Of a DNA stretch of 38,625 bases, positions 19,142-29,385 are shown in pieces. The DNA is from an uncultured Bacteroidota bacterium (GTDB taxonomy: Bacteria; Bacteroidota; Bacteroidia; Chitinophagales; Saprospiraceae). The notes under the pieces were generated by a model. It made no database searches. It was not told the DNA's origin and saw only the letters and a program-made list of their open reading frames with translations. Every line of letters begins with the position of its first letter. Position 1 is the first letter of the stretch. The stretch spans positions 1-38,625 of the forward strand of contig CAINVS010000287.1 of NCBI GenBank assembly GCA_903854205.1, written 5' to 3'. The translations under genes and the position numbers were made by a program.

Positions 19142-21523
19142 ATGAAAAAACTAGCCTTCCTGCTGCTGTTGTGCGTATTCAGTGCATTTATGTCTGATAA
19201 AAACGAAAAACTTGAATCCCAATTGGGCGGCATACAGAAAGAAGTTCTGAAATGGTATCAGGAACTCAACGATTTTAAAAAATGGGATACCGACAATAAC
19301 GGCTTTTTGGATGTGGCAGAAAAAGCTGCTTTGGATGCCGGAAAAAAAGAAATCCTCCTGATATTGAAGAGGTTATTGGATGTCTCAAAACTGAAAGGGC
19401 TGAATATGCCTTTTGCGGGGATTGTGGAGAAGATGTTAGAAAAAACAGTGAAAGATTCAGTCTTGGATATTCCCAAAAGAGGATTTGCAGAAATTGTTGA
19501 AGAGATAATTGCAGGCTATAAAAAAGCAATACTCGAATTAAAGAATGACGAGGTTTCATCAGTTCTAAAAATCAAAAATGACTATAGTTGGGAATCAAAG
19601 TTTATTTTTTCAACCCACAACGATAAAATCATAATCGATTTAAAAGCTGATTTTCTAAAGGTTTTAAATAGCTCCGGGGGCAAAACAATTGATGAACTGG
19701 CAGGTTTGCTGAATGAAATGTTGAATTCATACAGTGAAGATAATGTCAGTAAATATTACAGCAAGGAATATAAAGGAAAGGCAATTACAGCTTCTATTAT
19801 TAATGGAATGTTCCCCTCCACTGAAGAGTTAAAAAAAGCAATTGAGAGTGGTATAGACAAAACGGACGAGGTCAAAAAGAAAGAAGAAGAGGTCAAAAAG
19901 AAAGAAGAAGAGGATGCATTCGAAAAATTTAAGGCGTTTTTTACCGCCGGCATGGCCAATGAGAAAGATAAAATTGAAGCAATTTCAACATTGGGTGATA
20001 CTGCATTTCTTGATTTCAGGATTATGAATGTCGAGATGCTGCATTCCAATAAAAGGGAAATATCCTCCGTTGCTTATTCCGAAGGCTTTAAAGAATATGT
20101 TGTTGCAGGGTTAATAATATTTGTTAAAAGTAAAAAGTTGTGTTCTGCCGCCGAGGCTAAAGTTGAGGCCAAGAAATTATTGGATGATTTTTGTGAGGAA
20201 AACTCATTGCGGGAATTATATCGGCTTTACAAACAAAAAAAGCAGCATAGCTACCCCAGTGGCTTTGCTTCATGTATTAATCAATCAACGGTTTCCATAG
20301 ATTTAAAAAATTTCGAGAACCACTTCAAAACAGCTTGGGCAGATAAGGCAGTTTCAGCAGTTGACAGTTTTCAAAGAGAATTAAAGTCTAAAGGTTTAAA
20401 TTTTAAGGCCGATAGGGCACTGTTGGAAAGTAACCTTAAAAGGATTTTAGGTGTCGGAATTGGAAAAAATAATACACAACCGGGGTTGGAAATTCACAAA
20501 ACTTTCATGGCACTTATACCTGCCGACAATATTTTGGATTATGCGGTCATAGACAGTTGCTGGGAAAAGACAATTGCAGAATCTGTCAAACCTGATTTTA
20601 TGAATAACCTCTGTTCCAAATATTTTATTGAAGGAGCAGCAAATACCTATGATATTGAAGAGGCAATTAATAGCATTGACAGCATTTTGCCAAATATCGA
20701 TGCAATAGCAGTTGAATTATATAATTCCAGATATTACGCTAAACCGCTGCCAAAACCGAAAAGTGAAAATCCGCTGATGATAAGGGTAACGATTAATAAA
20801 GTAGGCAGAGAAAAACAATTAATGGATCTGGTACTTGACATTCCTTTAAGGTTTGAAGTCCGAAAGGCAAAGAACAATGAATTGCTTTACCACCCTGTTC
20901 CTTCAATGGATCTTTCAAATGTTACGGTAAGAAACGCTTTTGGTTTTTCCGTCTCTGCTGTACAAAAAGTTTATGTAGGCAAAACCATTGACGATACCAA
21001 AAATGGGTTTTTGGAAACAAAAACTGATTATTGCTGGAGGTTAACTGTCATTGACACTTCGGAACAAACAGTGATACAGGAACCTAAAGTTGGAGAAATG
21101 ATTATGGTGGATGCAAGTATGGGAAAATTGACCGGCTTGGATGAAGTTGGTATAGATCCCTTGGGATTTAGTATAAAATTTGTGGGTAATGAAAATGGAC
21201 ACTGTGAAAAAATACTGGGAAAAATAACCTTGATGGGACTTCCTTTTGTCGTTGGATGGGGCAAAGAAGGCGCAATCGGCTATTTCGAAAATCCTATGGC
21301 TTTCAAAGAGGCTGAACTGCAATACAAATATGGCAACCAAAATTTGGACCTCTATATTTCCTGTCAGGTCAATACTTTTATTGGCACAGATTATTCCATT
21401 AATGTCGATGCTAACAAGATTAAGTTGGGGATGCAGGATGGAAGTTTTGTGCCGGAAGGATTGAATTTAAATGAAAAAAGTTCGCAGGTTATTACAATTG
21501 AAAGACCCGGAAAAGTGCAATAA
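19142..21523 (+). CDS. Secreted hypothetical protein with a single EF-hand-like loop
   Basis: 793-aa ORF; signal peptide; DTDNNGFLDVAE matches the 12-residue EF-hand loop; KKKEEEVKKKEEE segment. Confidence 0.78.
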   Translation: MKKLAFLLLLCVFSAFMSDKNEKLESQLGGIQKEVLKWYQELNDFKKWDTDNNGFLDVAEKAALDAGKKEILLILKRLLDVSKLKGLNMPFAGIVEKMLEKTVKDSVLDIPKRGFAEIVEEIIAGYKKAILELKNDEVSSVLKIKNDYSWESKFIFSTHNDKIIIDLKADFLKVLNSSGGKTIDELAGLLNEMLNSYSEDNVSKYYSKEYKGKAITASIINGMFPSTEELKKAIESGIDKTDEVKKKEEEVKKKEEEDAFEKFKAFFTAGMANEKDKIEAISTLGDTAFLDFRIMNVEMLHSNKREISSVAYSEGFKEYVVAGLIIFVKSKKLCSAAEAKVEAKKLLDDFCEENSLRELYRLYKQKKQHSYPSGFASCINQSTVSIDLKNFENHFKTAWADKAVSAVDSFQRELKSKGLNFKADRALLESNLKRILGVGIGKNNTQPGLEIHKTFMALIPADNILDYAVIDSCWEKTIAESVKPDFMNNLCSKYFIEGAANTYDIEEAINSIDSILPNIDAIAVELYNSRYYAKPLPKPKSENPLMIRVTINKVGREKQLMDLVLDIPLRFEVRKAKNNELLYHPVPSMDLSNVTVRNAFGFSVSAVQKVYVGKTIDDTKNGFLETKTDYCWRLTVIDTSEQTVIQEPKVGEMIMVDASMGKLTGLDEVGIDPLGFSIKFVGNENGHCEKILGKITLMGLPFVVGWGKEGAIGYFENPMAFKEAELQYKYGNQNLDLYISCQVNTFIGTDYSINVDANKIKLGMQDGSFVPEGLNLNEKSSQVITIERPGKVQ

Positions 21524-21555
21524 TAATAAGTTTTTTTAAGTTACAGAAGATTAGA

Positions 21556-21854
21556 ATGCTATTTAAAAATCCATCCTTATTACTTACAAAACTTATAAAT
21601 CTATGCCACATCTGTTTCACTGGAAAGGTTACCGAAATAGCCTATGACATTCCTATTGGAGTGAAAAGTCAAAATGTGAAACTGCTTCAGCGGTCACGGC
21701 AGCAGATGGCAGCTTTACCATTCATGTACCTAATAAAAATAAGGAATTCTATAGATTCAGTTTTTCCAAAAAGGGTTATATGAGTGATTATTTGGACAGT
21801 ATCCCTGCCAAAAGCGAAAAAATTTATATCAGTCTGATGAAAAAGCAGAAATAA
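21556..21854 (+). pseudogene. Frameshifted remnant of a carboxypeptidase-regulatory-like domain protein
   Basis: One frame encodes FTGKVTEIAYDIPIGVKSQNVK; another continues VTAADGSFTIHVPNKNKEFYRFSFSKKGYMSDYLDSIPAKSEKIYISLMKKQK* to 21854. Confidence 0.6.
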
Positions 21855-21906
21855 TTTCTAATACTAATAATATTGAATTACTGGTGTAACATACAGTAAA
21901 TACAAA

Positions 21907-21942
21907 TAGCTCAGGGGTTCCTTGGGCTATTTTCGTTTTTTG
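21907..21942 (+). terminator. Terminator-like hairpin
   Basis: AAATAGCTC aggggttcctt GGGCTATTT stem (one wobble) then a T-rich stretch. Confidence 0.6.
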
Positions 21943-21965
21943 GACGGGCATTGGTATGATACCCG

Positions 21966-22082
21966 AATCTGTCATTAGAAATTCTATTCACTACGTGGAG
22001 CCCTTCGGGGTTAGCTTCGCGTTGACTTCGGGGTTCGCTGCGCGGAGCGTTCACTGCGTGTAGCCATGGGGTTCGGGTTCCG
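21966..22082. repeat. Second copy of the GTGGAGCCCTTCGGGGTTCGC repeat block
   Basis: TCTGTCATTAGAAATTCTATTCACTACGTGGAGCC shared with about 5753-5790. Confidence 0.65.
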
Positions 22083-22131
22083 TCTAACTTACAAATAAAA
22101 GGGAACTTTTAAAATTTGACAATCGTAAAAC

Positions 22132-22429
22132 TGCCAAAAAATCAAGCAATTGGCAAAATAAACTACTACGCAGGAGACCACTTTTGAAGTGTCGCAGGTC
22201 AGAGAAAATTGGGCATGAGTGGAAATATAATGCCAGAAGTATCGACAGCGACGCCCAATTTTATCGTTAGGAATGGGTTGTGAATATGTTAACAAAAGGA
22301 ACGCAGATTTTTTTGGTAATAACAAGGCGCAAAACATAGGCGGAGTGGTGCTCCGGCGAGGCTTTGCAACGATGTTAATATCAAAAAAAACAAATGAACT
22401 TGTTATATATATTGACAACTCATTCCTAA
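22132..22429. repeat. Cluster of foldback elements (TGCCAA/TTGGCA; CACTT/AAGTG; AAAATTGGGC/GCCCAATTTT; TTAGGAATGgGTTGT/ACAACtCATTCCTAA)
   Basis: Inverted repeats at 22132-22155, 22179-22191, 22205-22262 and 22267-22429; no convincing CDS. Confidence 0.6.
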
Positions 22430-22679
22430 ACTGCGACTTGATTTTTTGTTTCTTTTTTATCAAAAAAAAAGAAAGCCTCCGGCAGGAAAAGAATTCTCAA
22501 AATCGTTGATTTACAATTTCAAAAGGCCAATACCATTTAAAAGCTTTTTTTAGCTACGGAGCCTGTGGCTTGAAATTTTTAATGTTCATTTTAGATAGTT
22601 AGCAAAATCAATTCTATGAGTCAATGCCATCACTAGTTTCCGGGATAATTTTTAATAAACACTTCGGTTCATCTTTTAA

Positions 22680-23669
22680 CTATTTCGGATCATTCAATTC
22701 TATAGACACAACCACCTGTCCGTGATCCGACTGCCAATTCGGTACACGTTCCCCACTTAGTGTTTCGTCAATCAAATGATCATTGAATACGCGTACACTG
22801 CCTACCCGACCTATGTTTTTGGGGTTTTCTTTTACCAGTTCCTGACTCACCATGATATGGTCCAAAGCCTCATAATGTCCGTTGTAAATATGGGTAAAAT
22901 AGACGTCGGAATAAGACATACGTGCCTGAATATCTTTTACATGATAGAGCAGCGTATCCCAGATTTCCAATTTTCTTTCCATAGGCATGTGACGGAATGG
23001 AGGATCGCCCGAGATGATGCGGGTTGTCACCGAATTGTGGGTATCGTTCAGGTCCCCCATCACAATTACCGGATAATCTCTTTCTTTGAGGACATTCATC
23101 AAAACTGTTCTCAGAGCATTTGCCTCGGCTGAACGCATCAACAGGGAGCGGGCCTGTCCTTTGGCAACTTCCACCGGATCTCTGCCATCAGCACCATCAG
23201 CAATCATGGGCCTTTTCGATTTCAGGTGTGCAACTACAACTATAAAATGCAGATCAGGTCTTACCTGAACGGTACATTTCAAAACCGGTCTGGAAAAATT
23301 AGTAAAAGGAATCGTCAAGCCATCTACAACCAACTGTTCCGGAAATTCATTAAAAACCTGAAAGTCAGTAATTGGGAAACGGGAAAAAAGCCCAACCGAA
23401 GGCAGTCCTTCTTTGTTATGCCCTACTACAATTCTGGCATTTTCATAATTAGGATTATCATTCAGAATATTGCGCAGCGCCGATTCGTGAAACAATTCCT
23501 GAAAGCCGACTATATCAGCATTCATGGCATCCAATTGCTGATTTATCCAAGCTTTTTTCCTGCTAAAATCTTCTCCGCTTATTTTCTGTTTGTTATAATA
23601 GAGCATCTCAGGCACAGTAAGATTCAATAAATTGAAAGTGCCAATTCTAATTATGTTTTTTTCATTCAT
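22680..23669 (-). CDS. Endonuclease/exonuclease/phosphatase family protein
   Basis: IRIGTFNLLNL, GFQELF, VVAHLKSKRP, VMGDLNDTHNS, WQSDHGQVVVSI. Confidence 0.9.
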   Translation of the reverse strand: MNEKNIIRIGTFNLLNLTVPEMLYYNKQKISGEDFSRKKAWINQQLDAMNADIVGFQELFHESALRNILNDNPNYENARIVVGHNKEGLPSVGLFSRFPITDFQVFNEFPEQLVVDGLTIPFTNFSRPVLKCTVQVRPDLHFIVVVAHLKSKRPMIADGADGRDPVEVAKGQARSLLMRSAEANALRTVLMNVLKERDYPVIVMGDLNDTHNSVTTRIISGDPPFRHMPMERKLEIWDTLLYHVKDIQARMSYSDVYFTHIYNGHYEALDHIMVSQELVKENPKNIGRVGSVRVFNDHLIDETLSGERVPNWQSDHGQVVVSIELNDPK

Positions 23670-23706
23670 TGTATATTCTGATTTTTATTGGCATGAAATT
23701 ATAAAA

Positions 23707-23740
23707 AAAACCGACAGATAACTTTATTTCTGTCGGTTTT
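23707..23740. terminator. Bidirectional intrinsic terminator
   Basis: AAAACCGACAGA taactttatt TCTGTCGGTTTT, perfect 12-bp stem. Confidence 0.85.
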
Positions 23741-23767
23741 ATGGAAATTTATTTTAAATCGCCGGGA

Positions 23768-25459
23768 CTATTTAAAATCCAATCTTACAAACTGACTTTT
23801 TTTGCCTTTAACGGCTTGGATAAGAATGCTGTTCTGACTAATCTGTAAATTGTTTTTTGGTCGGATGATTGTATCCTTTCTGCGGGCCTTGAATAGCTGT
23901 TTGCGTTCAACTTTTCCTTCTTTATTAACTGTTGCAGTAACAACATTGGCACCTTTGGTTGGTCCGATAAAGGCTTTATAATCCTTAGGTTCTTTTTCTA
24001 ATGTATTTCTACCGTTGTCATTGTAAATAAAGAAAAGCTCCTTTCCGCCATTAACAAAGGCATAAGAAGAGTAAAAGCCGCCATCGTTTGTTGTACGCTG
24101 CATTTTATGAATTTTGTGCGCCCAGTCTATATCCCCTTCCGGAGTTACATTGATAACCAAAATATCATTATAACGATAGTGGTAATTGGTGCGCATTGTT
24201 ACTGCTCCGGTGGAAGAAGTGGTAGTCGTCGTCGTTGTGAACCAATAATATTGTTCTGCCACTATTACTGCACCACCGTCAGTTCTTGGAATCAATTCAT
24301 CGAAAGTAAATTGGTAGAGATTTACATCCTTTCCTTTTTCCAATCTTTTTTCAATTTTTTTAGCCTTTCTTTCGCTCAAATTTTCTGTGAGCATATCCAA
24401 TTCAAATTCTTTGAAACTTTCTTTTTTGACTTTACCGTTTTCAGAATCAAGTGATAAGTAATAAATTCCATTTACCGTTGTTGTCTTGCGGTCTTTTGAG
24501 TAAAAGCCGGTACATATCAATTTTCCATTTGCACTGATATCCAATTTAAGATCTGTAAGGAATTTATCCTCTACTTTCAGTTCCGTTTCAAAAACCTTTC
24601 CGCTTGCATTGAATTTGAATAACTTGAACTCATAATTTGGTCTTCCGCCGGCATCCCAAGTCTTTCTTTTTTCAGGATAAAGGACACCCATCATATAGAA
24701 ATTTCCGGCCTCATCCAAACATCCGTCCAAAATTTCAAAAGCAGCACTTTCGTAAGGCATTTCAACTTTTTGTTTCCACATTTCCTTCATCCCATTGCTT
24801 CCGTCAAGCATAGTAAGTTCATACTTTTCATTTTTGTCTTCAGACTTGAAAATATGGTCAAAAGTATAGTTTTTAAATAGCAGGACTTTTGTTTCCTTTC
24901 TTGAAGTTATCAACTCGAGACCTGCAATACTGAGCGTGGAACCGAATAGGCTGGAATTGGATGAAATTCTGGCCGCAGATCCTCTGTCATTTACTTTTTC
25001 AGATAATTCTCCCACAATACGTGGTTCTTCCAGAGCATTCAGCTGCTTGTCAAAGGTCTGAACGCGCATTATTTGTCTTTTTTCTTTGTATATATACTGT
25101 GTAGTGAATAGAAAAATCTTGTCATTATTTGGATAAAAAGCGGTAAATGAAACCCATTTTTCACCTTCAATTCTCAATGGAACTTCCTTTTTTAACAAGA
25201 ATTTACTGTCATAATGTCTTATAGCAGATTCGCCCTGCATATTAAACAGGGTTGCACGTTTAGTGTACTCATATGTGTAATAACCGCCCTCTCCGTCAAA
25301 ACCGACGAGTTGATCAGAAACACCAGTTCTGCTTTTTTTAATAGGTCCCCAAGCGGCATCAACATTGGCTTCCAACAATGGAATTTCTTCAACTTTTTGG
25401 GCAAAACAGCTTAGGCCAGTCAAGGCCGTAATCATTAAAATAAAGATTTGATTTTTCAT
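23768..25459 (-). CDS. Secreted hypothetical protein
   Basis: 563 aa with signal peptide (MKNQIFILMITALTGLSCFAQK); beta-rich sequence; poly-Thr tract. Confidence 0.8.
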   Translation of the reverse strand: MKNQIFILMITALTGLSCFAQKVEEIPLLEANVDAAWGPIKKSRTGVSDQLVGFDGEGGYYTYEYTKRATLFNMQGESAIRHYDSKFLLKKEVPLRIEGEKWVSFTAFYPNNDKIFLFTTQYIYKEKRQIMRVQTFDKQLNALEEPRIVGELSEKVNDRGSAARISSNSSLFGSTLSIAGLELITSRKETKVLLFKNYTFDHIFKSEDKNEKYELTMLDGSNGMKEMWKQKVEMPYESAAFEILDGCLDEAGNFYMMGVLYPEKRKTWDAGGRPNYEFKLFKFNASGKVFETELKVEDKFLTDLKLDISANGKLICTGFYSKDRKTTTVNGIYYLSLDSENGKVKKESFKEFELDMLTENLSERKAKKIEKRLEKGKDVNLYQFTFDELIPRTDGGAVIVAEQYYWFTTTTTTTSSTGAVTMRTNYHYRYNDILVINVTPEGDIDWAHKIHKMQRTTNDGGFYSSYAFVNGGKELFFIYNDNGRNTLEKEPKDYKAFIGPTKGANVVTATVNKEGKVERKQLFKARRKDTIIRPKNNLQISQNSILIQAVKGKKSQFVRLDFK

Positions 25460-25501
25460 TTTTAATTGTGAGTGAGTGATAAAGATTTATTATACTGTAT
25501 A

Positions 25502-25852
25502 TTACCAGTACCAATAGGTCCAGCAAATATAGGCTCCAACTGCAAAAAGGACAATTCCAAGTGCAATCAGTCCCCAAAAAAGCAGCGGAATCGTTATAAA
25601 AAAACGATATATTGATAAATATATAATTATTGAAGCACCAATTCCCAATGCAATCCATCCCAAATAGAATGGGTCGGGGCCATAATTTGGTTTTGCTTTT
25701 TTGCTTTTTGCTTTTTTAGGTTTTTGAGGAAGCGGCTTTTTTTCAATGAGCTGTTCATAGTCTGCAGTCAGTTGACTACTGTATGCATAAGATTTTGTGC
25801 CTGCCAATAAAAATAAGAAAAGCAGGACGGAACAGAGAATTGAGTTGCGCAT
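25502..25852 (-). CDS. Small hypothetical membrane protein
   Basis: Signal peptide, Lys/Pro-rich linker and hydrophobic helices. Confidence 0.7.
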   Translation of the reverse strand: MRNSILCSVLLFLFLLAGTKSYAYSSQLTADYEQLIEKKPLPQKPKKAKSKKAKPNYGPDPFYLGWIALGIGASIIIYLSIYRFFITIPLLFWGLIALGIVLFAVGAYICWTYWYW

Positions 25853-25994
25853 GATTGGTTGACTTTTGCCCGAAATAAAGCAAAATAAAGCGTAAACACA
25901 AACAATAACCTTGAGCTAATTTATAAATTCGATTCTAAATTTATAATATCTTCAAAATAAAAACCTTATATCATAATTTTTCAGCGACACCAAA

Positions 25995-26025
25995 AAAAGC
26001 GGAACCGATTATCGATTCCGCTTTT
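25995..26025. terminator. Intrinsic terminator
   Basis: AAAAGCGGAA ... TTCCGCTTTT. Confidence 0.8.
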
Positions 26026-26052
26026 ACAGCTATACTAAATAGTGTTTAATAT

Positions 26053-27387
26053 TTACAAACTTTTCAGTACTCTGTACACCTCATCCACATTCAATTCCTC
26101 AACTGAATTGACAGTTGCACAGACCTTCATGAGATATTCATCCTGTTTATTGCCCTGAGATTTGGCATAGGAATAGGAGACTTCGGGTGAAAAGGTCACA
26201 AGAGCATACTTTGAACGGTAATCCGGGTAATTATTTTCAATAAGGTGTTCCAATTTTCGCTTGAGCTGAAAAACAGGATCTGCTACCTTATCGCGCATTT
26301 CATAGAAATTTTCGACTGCCAAATCTCCTATAGCATCGCCGTTTACTTTCCGAAGCGCTTCATATTCCGAAAGTATTTTGTCCCAGTCTGATCCGTATTT
26401 ATCGATACACTCATTGAGGATGCGGCAATCCTCGAAAGAGGCATTCATGCCCTGTCCGTAAAAAGGCACCAGCGCATGCGCTGCATCGCCCACCAATACA
26501 GCGGATGCACCGATTCTCCAGGGATAACATTTCAAAGTACCCAGTTTTCCTACCGGATTATTGTGGTATTCCTCTTCAATATCCAGCATATGCGGCAGAG
26601 CATTTGGAAATTCATTTTGCATGAAAGTTTTAAACTTTTCAAAAGTATCCATTGAGGCAAAGCTTTCAGCACCCTCATTGGCATAGAAAAGTGTGCAGGT
26701 AAATGAACCGTCGAAATTTGGTAGGGCAATGAGCATAAAAGAAGCGCGTGGCCAAATATGTAAAACATCTGTAGCTATGCGGAAACCGCCGCCATCGGCA
26801 GGTGGAATGCTCAACTCTTTGTAGCCATGATCCAACCAGGCAATATTGGATATGTAGCCGGGCATCTGTTTCTCCATACTGCGGCGGATAGCTGAGTTGG
26901 CGCCATCAGCACCTATAATCAGATCCGCTTTAACAGTATATACTGCACCGCTTTCAGCATCTTTCAGTACCATGCTTTTGTTGTCAAAATCGACGTTCAG
27001 CACCTCATGTCGGAAATAAATATTGACATTTTCGTATTGTTCGGCAGCTGTCATCAGAATCTTATTCAGATCTCCTCGTGAAATTGAGTTAATATACTCA
27101 CTGTTATCGCGTCCGTAAGGCGCAAAAACAGTATTGCCTGCTTTGTCATGCACCATTCTGCCGGGCATTTTTACAGAGCCTTTCAAAATCTCGTTTTCAA
27201 GACCCACTTCGTGAAGTGTTTTGATACCGCGCGAGGACAACGCCAAATTGATTGATCGACCTGCGCTGATTGTTGTTTTGCGCATGTCGACACGACTTTC
27301 ATAAATATCAACTTTCCAACCTCTTTTGGCGAGGTAAATTGCCATGAGCGATCCGGCAAGGCCGGCTCCTGAGATAATAATATGCAT
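26053..27387 (-). CDS. kmo: Kynurenine 3-monooxygenase-type FAD monooxygenase
   Basis: IIISGAGLAGSLMAIYLAKRGWKVDIYE, SAGRSINLALSSRGI, LIIGADGANSAIRRSM, VLVGDAAHALVPFYGQGMNASFEDC. Confidence 0.92.
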   Translation of the reverse strand: MHIIISGAGLAGSLMAIYLAKRGWKVDIYESRVDMRKTTISAGRSINLALSSRGIKTLHEVGLENEILKGSVKMPGRMVHDKAGNTVFAPYGRDNSEYINSISRGDLNKILMTAAEQYENVNIYFRHEVLNVDFDNKSMVLKDAESGAVYTVKADLIIGADGANSAIRRSMEKQMPGYISNIAWLDHGYKELSIPPADGGGFRIATDVLHIWPRASFMLIALPNFDGSFTCTLFYANEGAESFASMDTFEKFKTFMQNEFPNALPHMLDIEEEYHNNPVGKLGTLKCYPWRIGASAVLVGDAAHALVPFYGQGMNASFEDCRILNECIDKYGSDWDKILSEYEALRKVNGDAIGDLAVENFYEMRDKVADPVFQLKRKLEHLIENNYPDYRSKYALVTFSPEVSYSYAKSQGNKQDEYLMKVCATVNSVEELNVDEVYRVLKSL

Positions 27388-27679
27388 ATTTTTTTATTTG
27401 AGAATTTGAAAACCGAACGGAGTAAGCTCCGCACAGCTAATTTGAGAATTGAACTCTGACACTATAATTTTAATTACCTATTATGTCAAACAAAGCAAAT
27501 TATTGCCGCCCGAATACTTGTTCGCCTGCGAAAGTACAACTTTTAATGCTGGAAAAAATTGAGTAATATCAGTTTTTTATCTCTTATTATTAAAATTTAT
27601 CAAAAATATAAAGAAGTGCCCGATTAGTAATAATTTTAATAGTTTTGAGGGTGAAATTATTCTATAATCATTATTTTTA

Positions 27680-28459
27680 TTGACATTCAGCTTATCAATT
27701 ATTTTAATGCAACACTGTTATGTCTGCATAAGTTTGATTTCTAAAACTCAAAAAATGAATATATTAGAACCAATAGCCTTTAAATCTGTAAATATTTCCA
27801 ACAATGCTAGTCTTTACATCCTTATTGCAGTCAATCTCATTCCTATTCTAGGAGTGCTGTTCCTGAGTTGGTCTCCGATGGAGGTTGTTTATCTCTATTG
27901 GGCAGAGACAGTTATTATCGGTTTTTTCAATATTTTCAAAATGGCTCTTGCAGGAAAAAATGGATTCGAATTAATATTGTTGAAATGCTTTATGATCCCT
28001 TTTTTTATTGTTCATTTTGGCATGTTTACACTGATTCAGGGAGTATTTATTATGTTGATGGACCCTAAGCTTAAGACTTATATCTTAACAGGTAAACCCA
28101 TGCCGGAATTTTTAGTAATCGATTCTCTATCATCCACTTTACATACATTGTTTTGGCCTTTACTATTGCTTTTTGCAAGTCATTTTTTTTCCTTTTTTTG
28201 GAATTATGTCGGCAAGAAAGAATATGTTGGCAAAGACCCAGGAAATTTAATGGTTAAGCCTTATTCCCGAATTATTGTCCAACAACTCGTTGCTATTTTA
28301 GGTACCTGTCTGATACTTTCAATCAACAATGGACGAGTTACTATAATGCTTTCTATCATAATTGCCAAAATTTATGCAGATATAAGGGGCCATAAACGTG
28401 AACACAAGCCCAAAACACCCGCCAATCAGCCTGCAACTTCGCCCGACAAGGTTTCATAA
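27680..28459 (+). CDS. DUF6498-like integral membrane protein; start possibly at MNILEP
   Basis: Multiple TM segments; VNLIPILGVLFLSWSPMEVVYLYWAETVIIGFFNIFKM. Confidence 0.78.
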   Translation: MTFSLSIILMQHCYVCISLISKTQKMNILEPIAFKSVNISNNASLYILIAVNLIPILGVLFLSWSPMEVVYLYWAETVIIGFFNIFKMALAGKNGFELILLKCFMIPFFIVHFGMFTLIQGVFIMLMDPKLKTYILTGKPMPEFLVIDSLSSTLHTLFWPLLLLFASHFFSFFWNYVGKKEYVGKDPGNLMVKPYSRIIVQQLVAILGTCLILSINNGRVTIMLSIIIAKIYADIRGHKREHKPKTPANQPATSPDKVS

Positions 28460-29385
28460 TTGCTGAGTTTATCCAATTCCAGTACCGTATTGCCGTCCTC
28501 ATCGGTGTAAAACATGGGTTTAAATTTTGCATCCCATACCAATTCTTCCCATCTGTAGGAATTGTAGGAGCGAACTATATTTGAAAAGGTTTCATCATAA
28601 GCCTGCACAATGACCAAAAATTCAATATCCTGCCTTTGACAGCTTGTTTTATCCCAGCCGTTAAAAGGACTCTTTTCATTGATTGGATGTACAATTGTCC
28701 AATTTATGGGCATCATAGGTAAAAACTCCCTTTCCAGCTCTATTGTGCGGTACTGCCGAAACAGGCGACCATTGGCATCTGTTTCTACCCAGGTCATGAT
28801 CATCAGCGCCTGTAAATCTGCCAATACATTTTTTCGATTATTGACAATACGGAACATCAGCGCCTGCTGATTGTTTGCATAAGGTGCAATCAGCGCCACT
28901 TTGCTGTATCTGATATTGGCACTGGGTCGGGAAAACCTGGAGAAGAGCAACCCTGTTGCCAATGCAAAACTTAACAATCCTACCAAAGCACCTATTGTTG
29001 CCAAAACATTAGCCCCAAATCCAACTGGACTGATCCCGCCATAACCGACAGTTGTCAGGGTTTGTGCGCTGAAGAAAAATCCAATCCAGAAAGGGTGAAA
29101 ATTCAGATTGTTATGAGCCAGCTGTTCTACTCCGATCAGCCAATAACCAAAAGCAAAGAGAAAATTGATACTCAGGTAAAAAAGAATGACCATAAGAAAA
29201 AATTTCTTCCAGCTCATGAGCACCAACCACTGATACACATTCAGCCGCTTTGCTCCTGCTCCTCCGCGAAGAATATTGAAACTCCCGTCACTGTTGATCA
29301 GCCGCCGGGAGTTTCCGTTTACCAATGAACTGAAGCCGAGGTCTTCAAATTCATCCTTTAATATATTAGTATTTTTTTGGGCCAT
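28426..29385 (-). CDS. Inward-rectifier (KirBac-type) potassium channel
   Basis: FFSAQTLTTVGYGGISPVG filter, flanking TM helices, cytoplasmic Kir-like domain. Confidence 0.93.
   Translation of the reverse strand: MAQKNTNILKDEFEDLGFSSLVNGNSRRLINSDGSFNILRGGAGAKRLNVYQWLVLMSWKKFFLMVILFYLSINFLFAFGYWLIGVEQLAHNNLNFHPFWIGFFFSAQTLTTVGYGGISPVGFGANVLATIGALVGLLSFALATGLLFSRFSRPSANIRYSKVALIAPYANNQQALMFRIVNNRKNVLADLQALMIMTWVETDANGRLFRQYRTIELEREFLPMMPINWTIVHPINEKSPFNGWDKTSCQRQDIEFLVIVQAYDETFSNIVRSYNSYRWEELVWDAKFKPMFYTDEDGNTVLELDKLSNYETLSGEVAG

Noticed and set aside
22082-22272. Possible integron attC (GTCTAAC ... GTTAGGA)
   Set aside because: ~190 bp apart, R' box imperfect, no integrase or cassette gene; foldback element is the safer description.
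22089-22463. 124-aa minus-strand ORF
   Set aside because: Covers the foldback cluster; composition unlike a real protein.
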